Shown here one piece after another: positions 17,252 through 25,602 of a stretch of DNA of 44,356 nucleotides (within the stretch, counting starts at the first letter, position 1; each line of letters opens with the position of its first letter). This stretch comes from Candidatus Latescibacterota bacterium (GTDB lineage Bacteria; Krumholzibacteriota; Krumholzibacteriia; WVZY01). The position numbers were made by a program, and so were the translations under genes. The stretch spans positions 716,301 to 760,656 of the forward strand of contig CP070677.1 in NCBI GenBank assembly GCA_020352495.1, in the 5' to 3' direction. The notes beneath the pieces are model-generated. The model was not told the origin of the DNA, ran no database searches, and worked only from the letters and a program-made list of their open reading frames with translations.

Positions 17252-18198
17252 GGCCTTACTACCTGAGTTGTATCAAAAAGACTCCCGAACTCCTCGAACA
17301 ATTCGCGGGTCCTTTTCATACGATCCGCCGTGACGGGCACCAGCCGGCAAACCCCAAGCGATTTGAGCAACCTCACCGTCGTGTCCGCCGTCGCCGTTGA
17401 GGCGTCCTCGTCGAGCAACCGTGCCACTCCCTCGAGTCGTCGCCCGTAATACGCCGCTTCGTCGCGCCCCGCTGCAATTACCAACTCCGGTAACACGTCC
17501 TCGCCGTGCACGACGTGGAACTCCTCAGCCCTGACAATTCCCTCGTTTGCCAACGTCGTGAGTTCGCTCAACTTACAGGCCCCGAGACGGTACGCGCCAA
17601 AGAGAACCCCAAAGACCGCCCTATCCCCGGTCGCAGTTGATCCTTCAAAGCAAAGCTCGCGCGGATCGTCTGGGAACTCGAATCCCGCCTTCTTCATCGC
17701 CGCCGCCTGGATCCAAAAGCCGTTCACCGCGTGTGGGTGCGAGAAAACGACATCGGCGGGAGACGCATCGGAGAGACGGATACCATGGTCCCGGGTTCTC
17801 GATATGATCACTGCTTTGTCTCTACGTCTCTCCGAGGACTCGACCTCGTGGAGCGCCACAACGTCCAGCGTCTCCTCGTGCAGCAAGTACTGGTGAATCG
17901 GCATGACGTACAGGTCGAATCCGGGGGGCCAGTGCTCACCGCACTCGGACAGAACCACCGGTCTCCGCGCCTCGCGGCTCAACAGCGCGCGCAACGGATC
18001 GAAAACACGGAGCGCCTCCCCCTCGGTGGCACTCGACGGCACACATACGGAAATCACGTTGTGCTCTGAGCCTCGACCCCCGCGCAGATACGCGCTGATT
18101 GCGACGGAAACGACGAAAACCGTTACAACGACGGTGAGCGCTCTCCCCATATAGGAAGAGAGCAAGCTGACATCGATCAGTCTGAGTTTGTCCTTCAT
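17248..18198 (-). CDS. Membrane-anchored PhnD-like periplasmic binding protein
   Basis: 316 residues: one membrane helix near residues 18-38 and a soluble domain of the phosphonate/phosphite-binding PhnD type (VFDPLRALLSREARRPVVL; FDLYVMPIHQYLL; PADVVFSHPHAVNGFWIQAAAMKKAGF; DRAVFGVLFGAYRLGACKLSELT; HGEDVLPELVIAAGRD). No ABC permease or ATPase is in the window, so it may sense or tether rather than import. It is anchored by an uncleaved N-terminal helix, since no clear cleavage site or lipobox is seen. The ligand is unknown. Confidence 0.75.
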   Translation of the reverse strand: MKDKLRLIDVSLLSSYMGRALTVVVTVFVVSVAISAYLRGGRGSEHNVISVCVPSSATEGEALRVFDPLRALLSREARRPVVLSECGEHWPPGFDLYVMPIHQYLLHEETLDVVALHEVESSERRRDKAVIISRTRDHGIRLSDASPADVVFSHPHAVNGFWIQAAAMKKAGFEFPDDPRELCFEGSTATGDRAVFGVLFGAYRLGACKLSELTTLANEGIVRAEEFHVVHGEDVLPELVIAAGRDEAAYYGRRLEGVARLLDEDASTATADTTVRLLKSLGVCRLVPVTADRMKRTRELFEEFGSLFDTTQVVRP

Positions 18199-18260
18199 AC
18201 AACAGCCCTGCAGGTGGCTAGTGACTGGCGATTGAACTCCGCCGAGAACAAGAACGGTAC

Positions 18261-19220
18261 CTACATCGATCGTGGCCCTTCTTCGGCGCGGTTGATGATG
18301 ACCCTGAGGCTGTCGATGTCCATCATATATTTCTCCACACCATCCGGAACGATGACTTCCGGGGCCAGCGTGTAGCTACCCGGCGGCCTGCCGCTCAAAT
18401 CGACCAGCACCGAGACATCTCCCGAAGAAAGCGTGTCCAACAATGCCTCGGGCCCTTCGAGTGTCAGCGAGACCGTCTTCGGATGGACCTCGGCAAAGAG
18501 ATCCTCTCTATCCACCAGTATCGTGGGTGGTATGTTCGCAAGCACTCGCGTGCCCCTGGCACTCACCAAAACAGCTACCCTTACACGCGGCGGTTCACAG
18601 TCGAAGATCTTTTCGTCATAGTCGAGATCGACGTCTCGCTCGACGGACTCCCTGATCTTGCCAAGGTCGATCGGTTTGGTGAATACCTTCTCCAGCGGGG
18701 TGACAGCACTTTCCGGTCCCGTCACCAATACCCACCCGGGAACTGCCCCGGGAACGGAACTCAACAGCTGATTCCCCTGAAGACTTCCGGAAAGTGACAC
18801 GGCAACACGGACCCGTTTTGTCTGCAGACGTTCGAGCCCGACGTCGATGAGCAGAGGTGAAACGATGCGCACGCTTCGCGGCTCGAGCCCCGGAGGCAAC
18901 AGCACGTCCGATGTCGAAAGCCGTTGGCTGAACCGTCCCGGCACGGCCCGGTTCATGTTCACTTGCACGCGGATCTTCTTGAACCCCATCAAAAGGAGAT
19001 CACGCCGTGTGCCCGTGACGTTGAGTTCGACCTCGGTTGGTACCCTGCCGGTGACGGTCAGGCTGTCGGGCAGGTTGACAAAATCAAGAGTGGCGACATA
19101 TGTCCTTTCGACTTCCCGCTGACCGATCGCACTGAACCAGATCACCATCGCAACAATGAGGGCGATGAGTTTGACCCCGATGTTTCCGACGATACCGCGG
19201 GCAAATCTAGTGACGGTCAT
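18261..19220 (-). CDS. YbbR/CdaR-like protein
   Basis: 319 residues: an N-terminal membrane helix (IGVKLIALIVAMVIWFSAIG) and repeated YbbR domains (VELNVTGTRRDLLLMGF; PGWVLVTGPESAVTPLEKVFTKPIDLGK; VSLTLEGPEALLDTLSSGDVSVLVDLSG). CdaR proteins bind and control the c-di-AMP cyclase CdaA. The usual partner gene cdaA is not adjacent here; the amidase gene overlaps the start by 14 bases (ATG 19220). With PgpH at 8509-10779, c-di-AMP signalling is likely in this organism. Confidence 0.85.
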   Translation of the reverse strand: MTVTRFARGIVGNIGVKLIALIVAMVIWFSAIGQREVERTYVATLDFVNLPDSLTVTGRVPTEVELNVTGTRRDLLLMGFKKIRVQVNMNRAVPGRFSQRLSTSDVLLPPGLEPRSVRIVSPLLIDVGLERLQTKRVRVAVSLSGSLQGNQLLSSVPGAVPGWVLVTGPESAVTPLEKVFTKPIDLGKIRESVERDVDLDYDEKIFDCEPPRVRVAVLVSARGTRVLANIPPTILVDREDLFAEVHPKTVSLTLEGPEALLDTLSSGDVSVLVDLSGRPPGSYTLAPEVIVPDGVEKYMMDIDSLRVIINRAEEGPRSM

Positions 19221-20565
19221 AGCCTTCCCGGACCACGAGTTCCTGTCCGACGTGGATGGTGTGAGATCGGCCGAGCTTGTTTGACTTCTGAATGGACGCC
19301 ACCGTAGTCTTGTATTCTCTCGAGATCTTCCAAAGAGTGTCCCCCCGTCTCACCGTGTGGATACGCAGACGGCCCTCTTGAGCATCGGGCGGAGGGTACT
19401 TTTTCAAAAAAGACACGACTCCGGCAGCGATCGCCACGGCGACGTCTTGTCTTCCCTTGCTTTTTTTGAAGATACCGGCGTCCTTTGAGTTCGTGATAAA
19501 CCCCGCTTCCAACATTACCGACGGCATATCGATCGACTTGAGTACCGCGAACGACCGTTGTTTGATACCACGGGTTGGAGGAAGCCCGCGTCGATTCATA
19601 CCTTTCAAAATCTCTTCGGCCAGCAGTTGACTTCGCTGCATCATTGCCTGCTGGTTTACGTCCACCAGCATGTGCATGATGTCATCATTCTGCGGCGCAT
19701 CGAGACCCAATTCTCTGGCCGCCGAACTCTTACTGGACAAAAGCTTGTTCGCCGTTGCCTTGGCTCCGGCGGGCGATATGAAAAAAACCTCGACGCCACG
19801 CGCGCTCTTTCTCTTGGCGGAGTTGAGGTGGATGCTCACAAAGATGTCAGCACCCTTGTTCTTCGCAATTCGGACCCGTCTCACCAAATCCAGATAAACG
19901 TCGCTGTCGCGGGTCAACACCGCCTTGAACCCGCCCATCGCGTTGATCTCACCAGCCACACGTCTTGCCAAGTCCAGGGCGATCTTTTTCTCGATAAGCT
20001 CGTGTCGGCCTATCGCGCCCGGGTCTTTGCCCCCGTGACCTGCGTCGATGGCCACGATGAATTCGCGTTTGGGCTTCTCCTGCCTTTTCTTGGACGTCAC
20101 CCGAACAGGTGACGGCGGCGACGAGGAGGGGACCTTTGATTTCTTTGAGCGACCCACATCGATAACGATGCGGTCGGGCATCTCGTCAACGGGCGCCAGG
20201 TACAGATCGGACCAGTCCACTTCAAAGCGGAGATCAAGGACGATCTGCGTCCCCCACGACAGCTTGTTGATGCGAACCCGTCGGACAACACCTTCGGCGA
20301 TATCGAATCGTTTGAGGTCTTGCGACGCGTTTGTCTTGGGAAGGTTGATGGCCAGACGTGAGGGATTTTCGAAGGAACGTAGCTCGTAAGCCACTTTCGA
20401 TGACAAATCGAGGACGATCCGGGTGTGGTTGTCCTTGACGCTGTGACGAATCCGCGTAACGGTAGCGGAATTTCCCGCCGCGGGCGGTACCGTCGACAGC
20501 CACGCGCCCGCGATCCACGCAGTTACCACAAATTTCGCGAGACACCCGCGTCTCGGCGTCTGCAT
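19207..20565 (-). CDS. N-acetylmuramoyl-L-alanine amidase with AMIN and LysM domains
   Basis: 452 residues: a signal peptide ending near AAG-N, an AMIN domain (about 40-140, VTRIRHSVKDNHTRIVLDLS...), a zinc amidase_3 domain (about 165-385), and a LysM (about 400-445, HTVRRGDTLWKISREYKTTVASIQKSNKLG). Zinc and catalytic residues are visible: AIDAGHGGKDPGA, the E in LIEKKIALD, SIHLNS, and MPSVMLEAGFITN. It cleaves septal peptidoglycan like AmiC. ATG 20565 has AAGGG 8 bases upstream; the upstream TTG (20592) is weaker. Confidence 0.92.
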   Translation of the reverse strand: MQTPRRGCLAKFVVTAWIAGAWLSTVPPAAGNSATVTRIRHSVKDNHTRIVLDLSSKVAYELRSFENPSRLAINLPKTNASQDLKRFDIAEGVVRRVRINKLSWGTQIVLDLRFEVDWSDLYLAPVDEMPDRIVIDVGRSKKSKVPSSSPPSPVRVTSKKRQEKPKREFIVAIDAGHGGKDPGAIGRHELIEKKIALDLARRVAGEINAMGGFKAVLTRDSDVYLDLVRRVRIAKNKGADIFVSIHLNSAKRKSARGVEVFFISPAGAKATANKLLSSKSSAARELGLDAPQNDDIMHMLVDVNQQAMMQRSQLLAEEILKGMNRRGLPPTRGIKQRSFAVLKSIDMPSVMLEAGFITNSKDAGIFKKSKGRQDVAVAIAAGVVSFLKKYPPPDAQEGRLRIHTVRRGDTLWKISREYKTTVASIQKSNKLGRSHTIHVGQELVVREGYDRH

Positions 20566-20754
20566 CGTCAGTACCCTTCTCAATGGCGACAATCCACCAC
20601 CGTCGGCGGCGAGCCGTGACTACCGCCGTCAATCGACCGGAGAAAGTCTCCATCCACCGGCCACAGAGTCTGAGACGTCTCAATATATACGTCTACCGCG
20701 TGCACTAAAAATAGAACAGGGGGAAAAACCTTGGCAAGAGAATATTGAGGGTCT

Positions 20755-21684
20755 CTAGTCCACAACTTCCCGTCTGGAAAGCACATACCGCAGCGGGTTC
20801 TTTTTCTTGCCGCCCTTGATCACTTCATAGTGGACGTGAGTGGCGGTCGACCGGCCCGACGACCCGACCCGTGCAATGACATCGCCGCGTTTTACGCGTT
20901 GCCCCTTCTTTACCAGAAGTTTGGCGGCGTGCGCGTAGCGGGTCACAAAACCCGAACCATGCGAGATCTCGACGGTCCAGCCAAACTGGTACCATCTCCC
21001 GGCAAACGTTACGACACCGTCGGCCGTGGCAAAAATCGGTGTTCCGAAACGCGCCGAATAGTCCACACCGTGGTGCCACGACGACCTCCCCGTAAACGGA
21101 TCCATCCGGCGTCCGAACCGGCTCGAAACGAACCCCGACGGCACCGGCCGAATCGAAGGTGTCGAGTTTCGTTCTTTCCGATTCTCGGTGAGCCGGTCGA
21201 TGATCTCCTTATAGCTTTCGGTCTGGAGCCTCGCCTGACGGGTGAGTTTGTCTATGTCTTCCTCGAGAAACTCCGTCCTGCCTCGGGTCTCGTCGTCGAG
21301 GAACGACAACGCCTCGATGTACGCGAATTCCGGACCACCAACGCCGACTTCGGTCACGTCGTCGTTGATCTCATCGAGGTTTGCGAGAAGTCTCGCTTTC
21401 TTCTGAAAATCGAAGTTTTGGTGAACTTGTCTCTCGAGAAGCTCCACGTGCTGTGCATACTGATCGAGCTTGCCCCTCAGGACGGCGTTCTCCTTTTCGA
21501 CCGTGGCGAGCCGATGCGAGGTGGCAACACCCGATGAGTATTTCACCATCATCACGGCGGTGGCAGAAACAAGGAAGACGAGTGTCGATACCACACCAAA
21601 AACTATCCACTTGTGAATGCGTACCGTTTTCAACCCGCCGTCTTGCTTGGGGATGTATAGAAACGTGAAGTACTTGTTCTTCAT
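20755..21684 (-). CDS. M23 (LytM-type) peptidase with membrane anchor and coiled coil
   Basis: 309 residues: a short cytoplasmic start (MKNKYFTFLYIPKQDGG), one membrane helix (about 30-50), a coiled coil (about 60-150), and a C-terminal LytM domain with HHGVDYS and HVHYEV zinc ligands (WHHGVDYSARFGTPIFATADG; THVHYEVIKGGKKKNP). This suits MepM or an EnvC-like role, either cutting peptidoglycan or activating an amidase; the metal motif looks intact so activity is expected. The start at 21684 is supported by the promoter at 21716-21744. An upstream start at 21750 would lie above the promoter, so I reject it. Confidence 0.9.
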   Translation of the reverse strand: MKNKYFTFLYIPKQDGGLKTVRIHKWIVFGVVSTLVFLVSATAVMMVKYSSGVATSHRLATVEKENAVLRGKLDQYAQHVELLERQVHQNFDFQKKARLLANLDEINDDVTEVGVGGPEFAYIEALSFLDDETRGRTEFLEEDIDKLTRQARLQTESYKEIIDRLTENRKERNSTPSIRPVPSGFVSSRFGRRMDPFTGRSSWHHGVDYSARFGTPIFATADGVVTFAGRWYQFGWTVEISHGSGFVTRYAHAAKLLVKKGQRVKRGDVIARVGSSGRSTATHVHYEVIKGGKKKNPLRYVLSRREVVD

Positions 21685-21715
21685 TTCTGAGGTTCTCTCT
21701 CGCGAATTATCGGGA

Positions 21716-21744
21716 AGCCTAGGGCCCAAACACCCAATTGTCAA
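21716..21744 (-). promoter_or_regulatory. Sigma-70-type promoter of the M23 peptidase gene
   Basis: TTGACA (21739-21744), 17 bases, then TAGGCT (21716-21721). Expected start near 21709, 25 bases before the ATG. Confidence 0.65.
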
Positions 21745-21800
21745 GGACATTCTCCCGAAACCGCGACAGAGGCAGCAAGTTCCGTTCCACGGAATCCGGC

Positions 21801-21843
21801 GTTGAAAAACAAAAGGTTATCGGGACCGTTGCCCGATAACCTT
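21801..21843 (-). terminator. Intrinsic terminator after the sigma factor gene
   Basis: A perfect 12-bp stem (AAGGTTATCGGG with its complement, 21813-21824 and 21832-21843) around a 7-base loop is followed on the minus strand by TTGTTTTTC. On the plus strand CTCGTTTTT follows, so it may work in both directions. It separates the htrA-sigma unit from the M23 gene. Confidence 0.85.
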
Positions 21844-21888
21844 CTCGTTTTTGGCCACCGTATGCCTCAAACGGCAATGCCGATCAGG

Positions 21889-22770
21889 TCACTCTTCCAT
21901 GTACCCCTTCAGAAACTTTGACCTCGACGAATGACGGAGCCGCACCATCGCCTTTTCCTTGATCTGCCGGATCCGTTCACGTGTTAACCCAAGTTCCTTT
22001 CCGATTTCTTCCAGCGTCAGTGGTTCCTCGCCGTTCAGTCCGAAATAGAGGGTGAGAATGAGCTTTTCCCTATCCGAAAGCGTATCCAACGCCCTTTCCA
22101 TGTCGTCGCTCAGCGCCCGCTCGTAGGTCTGCTCGTCCGGCATCTGAGCGTTCTCATCCATGAGGTAGTCGACCAGTGCGCTGTCATCTTGATCGCTGGA
22201 GTAAGGATCATCCAGCGAAACATGCGTGTTGGCGATGTGCATCGTGTCCTGTACTTCTTCGACGGACAGCTTTAGTTTCTTTGCTATCTCCCCGGCGCTT
22301 GGCGCACGTCCGAGCTCCTGATCCAGCTGGCGGGACACCTTACCGATTCGGTAAAGAGTGCCGGCACGGTTCAGCGGCAGCCGCACGATACGTGAGTGCT
22401 CCGCCAATGACTGGAGCATCGCCTGGCGGATCCACCAAACCGCGTACGAGATGAACTTGTACCCACGTTTCTCGTCGAACCGGTGTGCCGCCTTGATCAG
22501 TCCGAGGTTTCCGTCGTTGATCAGATCTTCCAACGCCAGCCCCTGGTTGGCGTATTGTTTGGCGATCGACACCACAAAACGCAGGTTGGCCTTCACCAGT
22601 TTGTCGAGTGCATCTTTGTCGCCCTTGCGGATGCGACGTGCCAGCTGCTGCTCTTCCTCTCTGGTGAGAAGCGGGGTTTTATTGATCTCATGAAGATAGA
22701 CATCGAGGCTTCGGTTACCGCTGTAGCCCTCTTTGCCTTCTCCAGTTTTCTTTTCCTCGTCTTGCCTCAT
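21889..22770 (-). CDS. rpoD: RNA polymerase sigma-70 family factor, primary type without the long N-terminal region
   Basis: 293 residues with regions 1.2, 2, 3 and 4: LDVYLHEINKTPLLTREEE, KLVKANLRFVVSIAKQYANQGLALEDLINDGNLGLIKAAHRFDEKRGYKFISYAVWWIRQAM, HSRIVRLPLNR, and region 4 (TLSDREKLILTLYFGLNGEEPLTLEEIGKELGLTRERIRQIKEKA). Primary sigma factors in several FCB bacteria are about this short. RpoS-like alternatives cannot be excluded without a tree. It follows htrA by 61 bases with no clear promoter, so it is probably co-transcribed, and ends at a strong terminator (21801-21843). Confidence 0.9.
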   Translation of the reverse strand: MRQDEEKKTGEGKEGYSGNRSLDVYLHEINKTPLLTREEEQQLARRIRKGDKDALDKLVKANLRFVVSIAKQYANQGLALEDLINDGNLGLIKAAHRFDEKRGYKFISYAVWWIRQAMLQSLAEHSRIVRLPLNRAGTLYRIGKVSRQLDQELGRAPSAGEIAKKLKLSVEEVQDTMHIANTHVSLDDPYSSDQDDSALVDYLMDENAQMPDEQTYERALSDDMERALDTLSDREKLILTLYFGLNGEEPLTLEEIGKELGLTRERIRQIKEKAMVRLRHSSRSKFLKGYMEE

Positions 22771-22831
22771 GGTCTGCTCTGTTTCCTCGGGGTGGTCGCC
22801 TATTCTAAATACCTGATTTCTGGCGTTTTGT

Positions 22832-24310
22832 TCATTCTTTTTCGGGTATCACCGGCACATATCTCGAAGTTCTGTCGCGTTTGACAAGAAATGCGATGGG
22901 GTCCTTTCGTTCCTTGAGCGTCTCGGAGATCTCGACATAATCCCTCAAATTCGCGACTTTTCTTGAGTACACCTCCGTGATCACATCACCTTCACGGATT
23001 CCAGCTTCATCCGCGGGGCTCCCTTCTTCGACCCGAACGACGACAACGCCTCCGTCATCATAATCGTCCACCTGGAGCCCCAACCACCCTTCCGGACTGG
23101 GCGGCGTAATCGCCAGCACATCATCCGCCGGTCTCTCACCAAGAGTGATCCTTAGGTTCTTTTTTTGCCCTTTGCGGACAACGACGATTGGGACCTCGGT
23201 GCCGACCTCTGTGTTGCCGACCATTAGTCGGAACCGTTGGTCGTCCCTTACAGGCTTTTTGTCGAACTCGACGATTACGTCGTTCCTCATGATTCCCGCC
23301 TTCTCAGCCGGTGTGTCGGGAAGCACGTCGGTGACCAGGATCCCGTTTTCGATATCGAGGTCGAGGCCCTGGGCGAGGGTTTTGTTTAGCTCCTGGAGGC
23401 GAATCCCCATAAACCCATATTGTACACGGCCTTTCTCAATGAGCTGCCGGCTGATGTTCTTGGCCATGTTCACCGGTATCGCAAACCCGATGCCCTGGCC
23501 GGAGGGATTGATCGCCGTGTTGATCCCGATCGCCTCACCCCTGAGATTGACGAGGGGCCCACCGCTGTTCCCAAAGTTGATCGAGGCATCGGTCTGGATA
23601 AAGTTCTGGTAGCTATCGGCATTCCCCCCGAGGATACGAAGATCCGTCCGGCCCTTGGCGCTTATGACTCCGACGGTTACGGTACCGGAGAGCTGGCCGA
23701 ACGGTGTCCCGATCGCCATAACCCAGTCACCAACCCTCATTTCATCCGAATCGCCAAGCTGGACGACGGGCAAATCCCGATCGGCATCGATCTCGATAAC
23801 CGCGATATCGCTATAGGCGTCGTAGCCAACCACCGTGGCCTCATACTCCTCCTCGTAGGGCTCTTCGCCCATGACCACCGTTATCGTCTCCGCATCCCGG
23901 ATAACGTGGTGGTTGGTCACGATCCGTCCACTCTTATCGATGATAAACCCCGAGCCGCCACCCGGAATCCTGCGAGGACGATCGCTCTCGGGAAACATCT
24001 CGCGGAAGAAATCAAAGGGTCCAAAACGCTCGGACCGCTCCCTCGCCTGTAACGACCGCTCGGTCTTGATGTACACGACGGCCGGTCTCACTTGCTCGGC
24101 GACATCCGCAAAGGTCGAGTGGATGACGCCCCTCTCCGGGACGACGCCATCCTGATCCGCTGGCACGGCCCGGCTCTCCGGCGGGGTGGCGTCCGCGGTA
24201 ATGACCAGACTTGCAAGAAACCCGGCGAGAAACAACGCCGAGCCGAGGAGAAACACCCTCAAGCTTCTGCGAAGCGACGTAATCATAGCTCTAGCTTCGA
24301 TCTTCATCAT
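22832..24310 (-). CDS. htrA: HtrA/DegP-type periplasmic serine protease
   Basis: 492 residues: an N-terminal membrane or signal helix (about 16-38), a trypsin-like protease domain with the triad H135 (TNHHV), D168 (YSDIAV) and S249 (GNSGGPL), and two PDZ domains (about 295-385 and 400-485). It degrades or chaperones misfolded envelope proteins. Two tandem promoters and a dyad lie upstream (24440-24585), so regulation is probably complex. ATG 24310 has AAGGAAG 9 bases upstream; a sigma factor gene follows in the same direction. Confidence 0.94.
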   Translation of the reverse strand: MMKIEARAMITSLRRSLRVFLLGSALFLAGFLASLVITADATPPESRAVPADQDGVVPERGVIHSTFADVAEQVRPAVVYIKTERSLQARERSERFGPFDFFREMFPESDRPRRIPGGGSGFIIDKSGRIVTNHHVIRDAETITVVMGEEPYEEEYEATVVGYDAYSDIAVIEIDADRDLPVVQLGDSDEMRVGDWVMAIGTPFGQLSGTVTVGVISAKGRTDLRILGGNADSYQNFIQTDASINFGNSGGPLVNLRGEAIGINTAINPSGQGIGFAIPVNMAKNISRQLIEKGRVQYGFMGIRLQELNKTLAQGLDLDIENGILVTDVLPDTPAEKAGIMRNDVIVEFDKKPVRDDQRFRLMVGNTEVGTEVPIVVVRKGQKKNLRITLGERPADDVLAITPPSPEGWLGLQVDDYDDGGVVVVRVEEGSPADEAGIREGDVITEVYSRKVANLRDYVEISETLKERKDPIAFLVKRDRTSRYVPVIPEKE

Positions 24311-24439
24311 CGGTGGAACTTCCTTAGCCTGTTAGAAACAGATAAGATGGGGGAGCTGTGGGGCGTAACTGTTTCCGTGTTCCTGGACCCGGAGATATTC
24401 CCTGGAGATTTCGGAGTTCGAGCATTCCCTTCCTTATAA

Positions 24440-24468
24440 AGTGTAGCCCAGATTCCGATACCTGTCAA
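24440..24468 (-). promoter_or_regulatory. Proximal sigma-70-type promoter of htrA
   Basis: TTGACA (24463-24468), exactly 17 bases, TACACT (24440-24445). Expected start near 24433, giving a leader of about 120 bases. Confidence 0.7.
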
Positions 24469-24479
24469 GCTCCCATAAC

Positions 24480-24492
24480 TGACTTAACGTCA
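24480..24492. promoter_or_regulatory. Dyad just upstream of the proximal htrA promoter
   Basis: TGACTTAACGTCA is an inverted repeat (TGAC/GTCA) 12 bases above the -35 box. It is placed like an activator site. No factor can be named. Confidence 0.35.
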
Positions 24493-24556
24493 AAAAGTTA
24501 CCAATCAGAGGGGCGAGGAGTCGTCGTTCTCTGCTACACTCGAAAGCTAGCCGGAT

Positions 24557-24585
24557 AGTTTAGCACTCGGTGGGCTCGCTGTCAA
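24557..24585 (-). promoter_or_regulatory. Distal sigma-70-type promoter of htrA
   Basis: TTGACA (24580-24585), 17 bases, TAAACT (24557-24562), 117 bases above the proximal promoter and in the same direction. No gene lies between the two, so either it gives htrA a second longer transcript or it makes a short RNA. Confidence 0.6.
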
Positions 24586-24640
24586 GTTCGTTCCGCTAAC
24601 CGACTGTATTTCCCGACCCTATGTCTTATACGGCTGCCCC

Positions 24641-24666
24641 CTGGACGAGTTCCGAAAATCGTCCAG
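24641..24666. promoter_or_regulatory. Inverted repeat above the lpxH promoter
   Basis: CTGGACGA and TCGTCCAG form a perfect 8-bp dyad with a 10-base spacer, ending 8 bases before the -35 box of the lpxH promoter. Possible operator. Confidence 0.4.
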
Positions 24667-24674
24667 ATCCCGGT

Positions 24675-24702
24675 TGAACCGAGATCGAGAATTGGTAAAA
24701 TA
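24675..24702 (+). promoter_or_regulatory. Sigma-70-type promoter of lpxH
   Basis: TTGAAC (24675-24680), 16 bases, TAAAAT (24697-24702) on the plus strand, with an expected start near 24709. The leader of about 130 bases contains a GC-rich hairpin (GAGCGC/GCGCTC, 24787-24800). The 530-base divergent region 24311-24840 holds the htrA and lpxH promoters and no gene I can support. Confidence 0.55.
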
Positions 24703-24840
24703 GGTTGCTTTTCCTCCGCGACTGTCAGAGATGCTGATTTTCTGCCCCCTAGTCTATGGGTAGAGCGGAGGTAGGGGTGGCCGCTCGAGCGCCAGCGCTC
24801 CGGCTGCTCCGCTGGATGATCGGTGTCTCGAGGGATCGCC

Positions 24841-25602
24841 ATGGACCCGTTTACAAAGATTTCCCGCTCAGAGCTGTTCTTTCTGGCGGACTCGCATTTC
24901 AGGGACCGGCGAATCCCGGAGGAGGCGGTACGCCGCCGTTATTTCATCGAGTTTTTCTCTCGGGTCCCCGACGACTCCGCCGTCCTTCTGCTTGGCGATA
25001 TCTTCGATTTCTACTTCGAGTACGCCACCGTCGTCTCAAAACGGTATTTCGATATCTTTCACGGTCTACACAAGGCGAGCGCCCGAGGTGTGGAAATCCA
25101 CTTCCTCGGTGGCAACCACGATTACTGGTTCGATGGATTCTTAAGAGAAGACATCGGTGTGACCCCGCACGGTGACGATCTGCTTTTCGAGTGTCAGGGT
25201 CGAAAGCTTTGGTGCACGCACGGGGATCTTTTCATGCCCGGCGATGGCAACTACAAAACGATCCGGTCGATCATCCGGAACAGGCTGGTGATCGCCGCCG
25301 CCAAATTCCTCCATCCAGACTTGATGGATGCGATAGCGGCCAGAGTATCAAAGGGTAGCAAAAACAGAAACAAACGGTCGGTCAAGGACATGGCAAACCA
25401 ACTCGCGGCAAGACCCGATCACGAGTTTTTTTCAAAAGGAAATGATGTCTTTGTAATGGGGCATGTCCACTATCCCATCCACAAGACGAGAGACGGCCGG
25501 GACTTCATGATCGTAGGGGATTGGATCGAGAATTTCTCGTATGGGAGAATGCGTGAAGGACGGTTGTCACTCGAGAGGTTCAAACTCGAAGGGACAGACT
25601 GA
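24841..25602 (+). CDS. lpxH: UDP-2,3-diacylglucosamine diphosphatase
   Basis: 253 residues of the calcineurin-like LpxH, which splits UDP-2,3-diacylglucosamine to lipid X in lipid A synthesis at the inner membrane. The metal motifs are all present: ADSHF, LLGDIFDFYFE, GGNHDYW, THGD and MGHVHYP. Length fits (about 240). ATG 24841 has GAGGG 6 bases upstream; an in-frame GTG at 24823 is rejected. It shows that the organism makes lipid A and is thus diderm. Its end overlaps the convergent PorV-like gene by 23 bases. Confidence 0.9.
   Translation: MDPFTKISRSELFFLADSHFRDRRIPEEAVRRRYFIEFFSRVPDDSAVLLLGDIFDFYFEYATVVSKRYFDIFHGLHKASARGVEIHFLGGNHDYWFDGFLREDIGVTPHGDDLLFECQGRKLWCTHGDLFMPGDGNYKTIRSIIRNRLVIAAAKFLHPDLMDAIAARVSKGSKNRNKRSVKDMANQLAARPDHEFFSKGNDVFVMGHVHYPIHKTRDGRDFMIVGDWIENFSYGRMREGRLSLERFKLEGTD

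Noticed and set aside
25567-25602. Frameshift at the lpxH/PorV-like junction
   Set aside because: The two genes are convergent and simply overlap by 23 bases.
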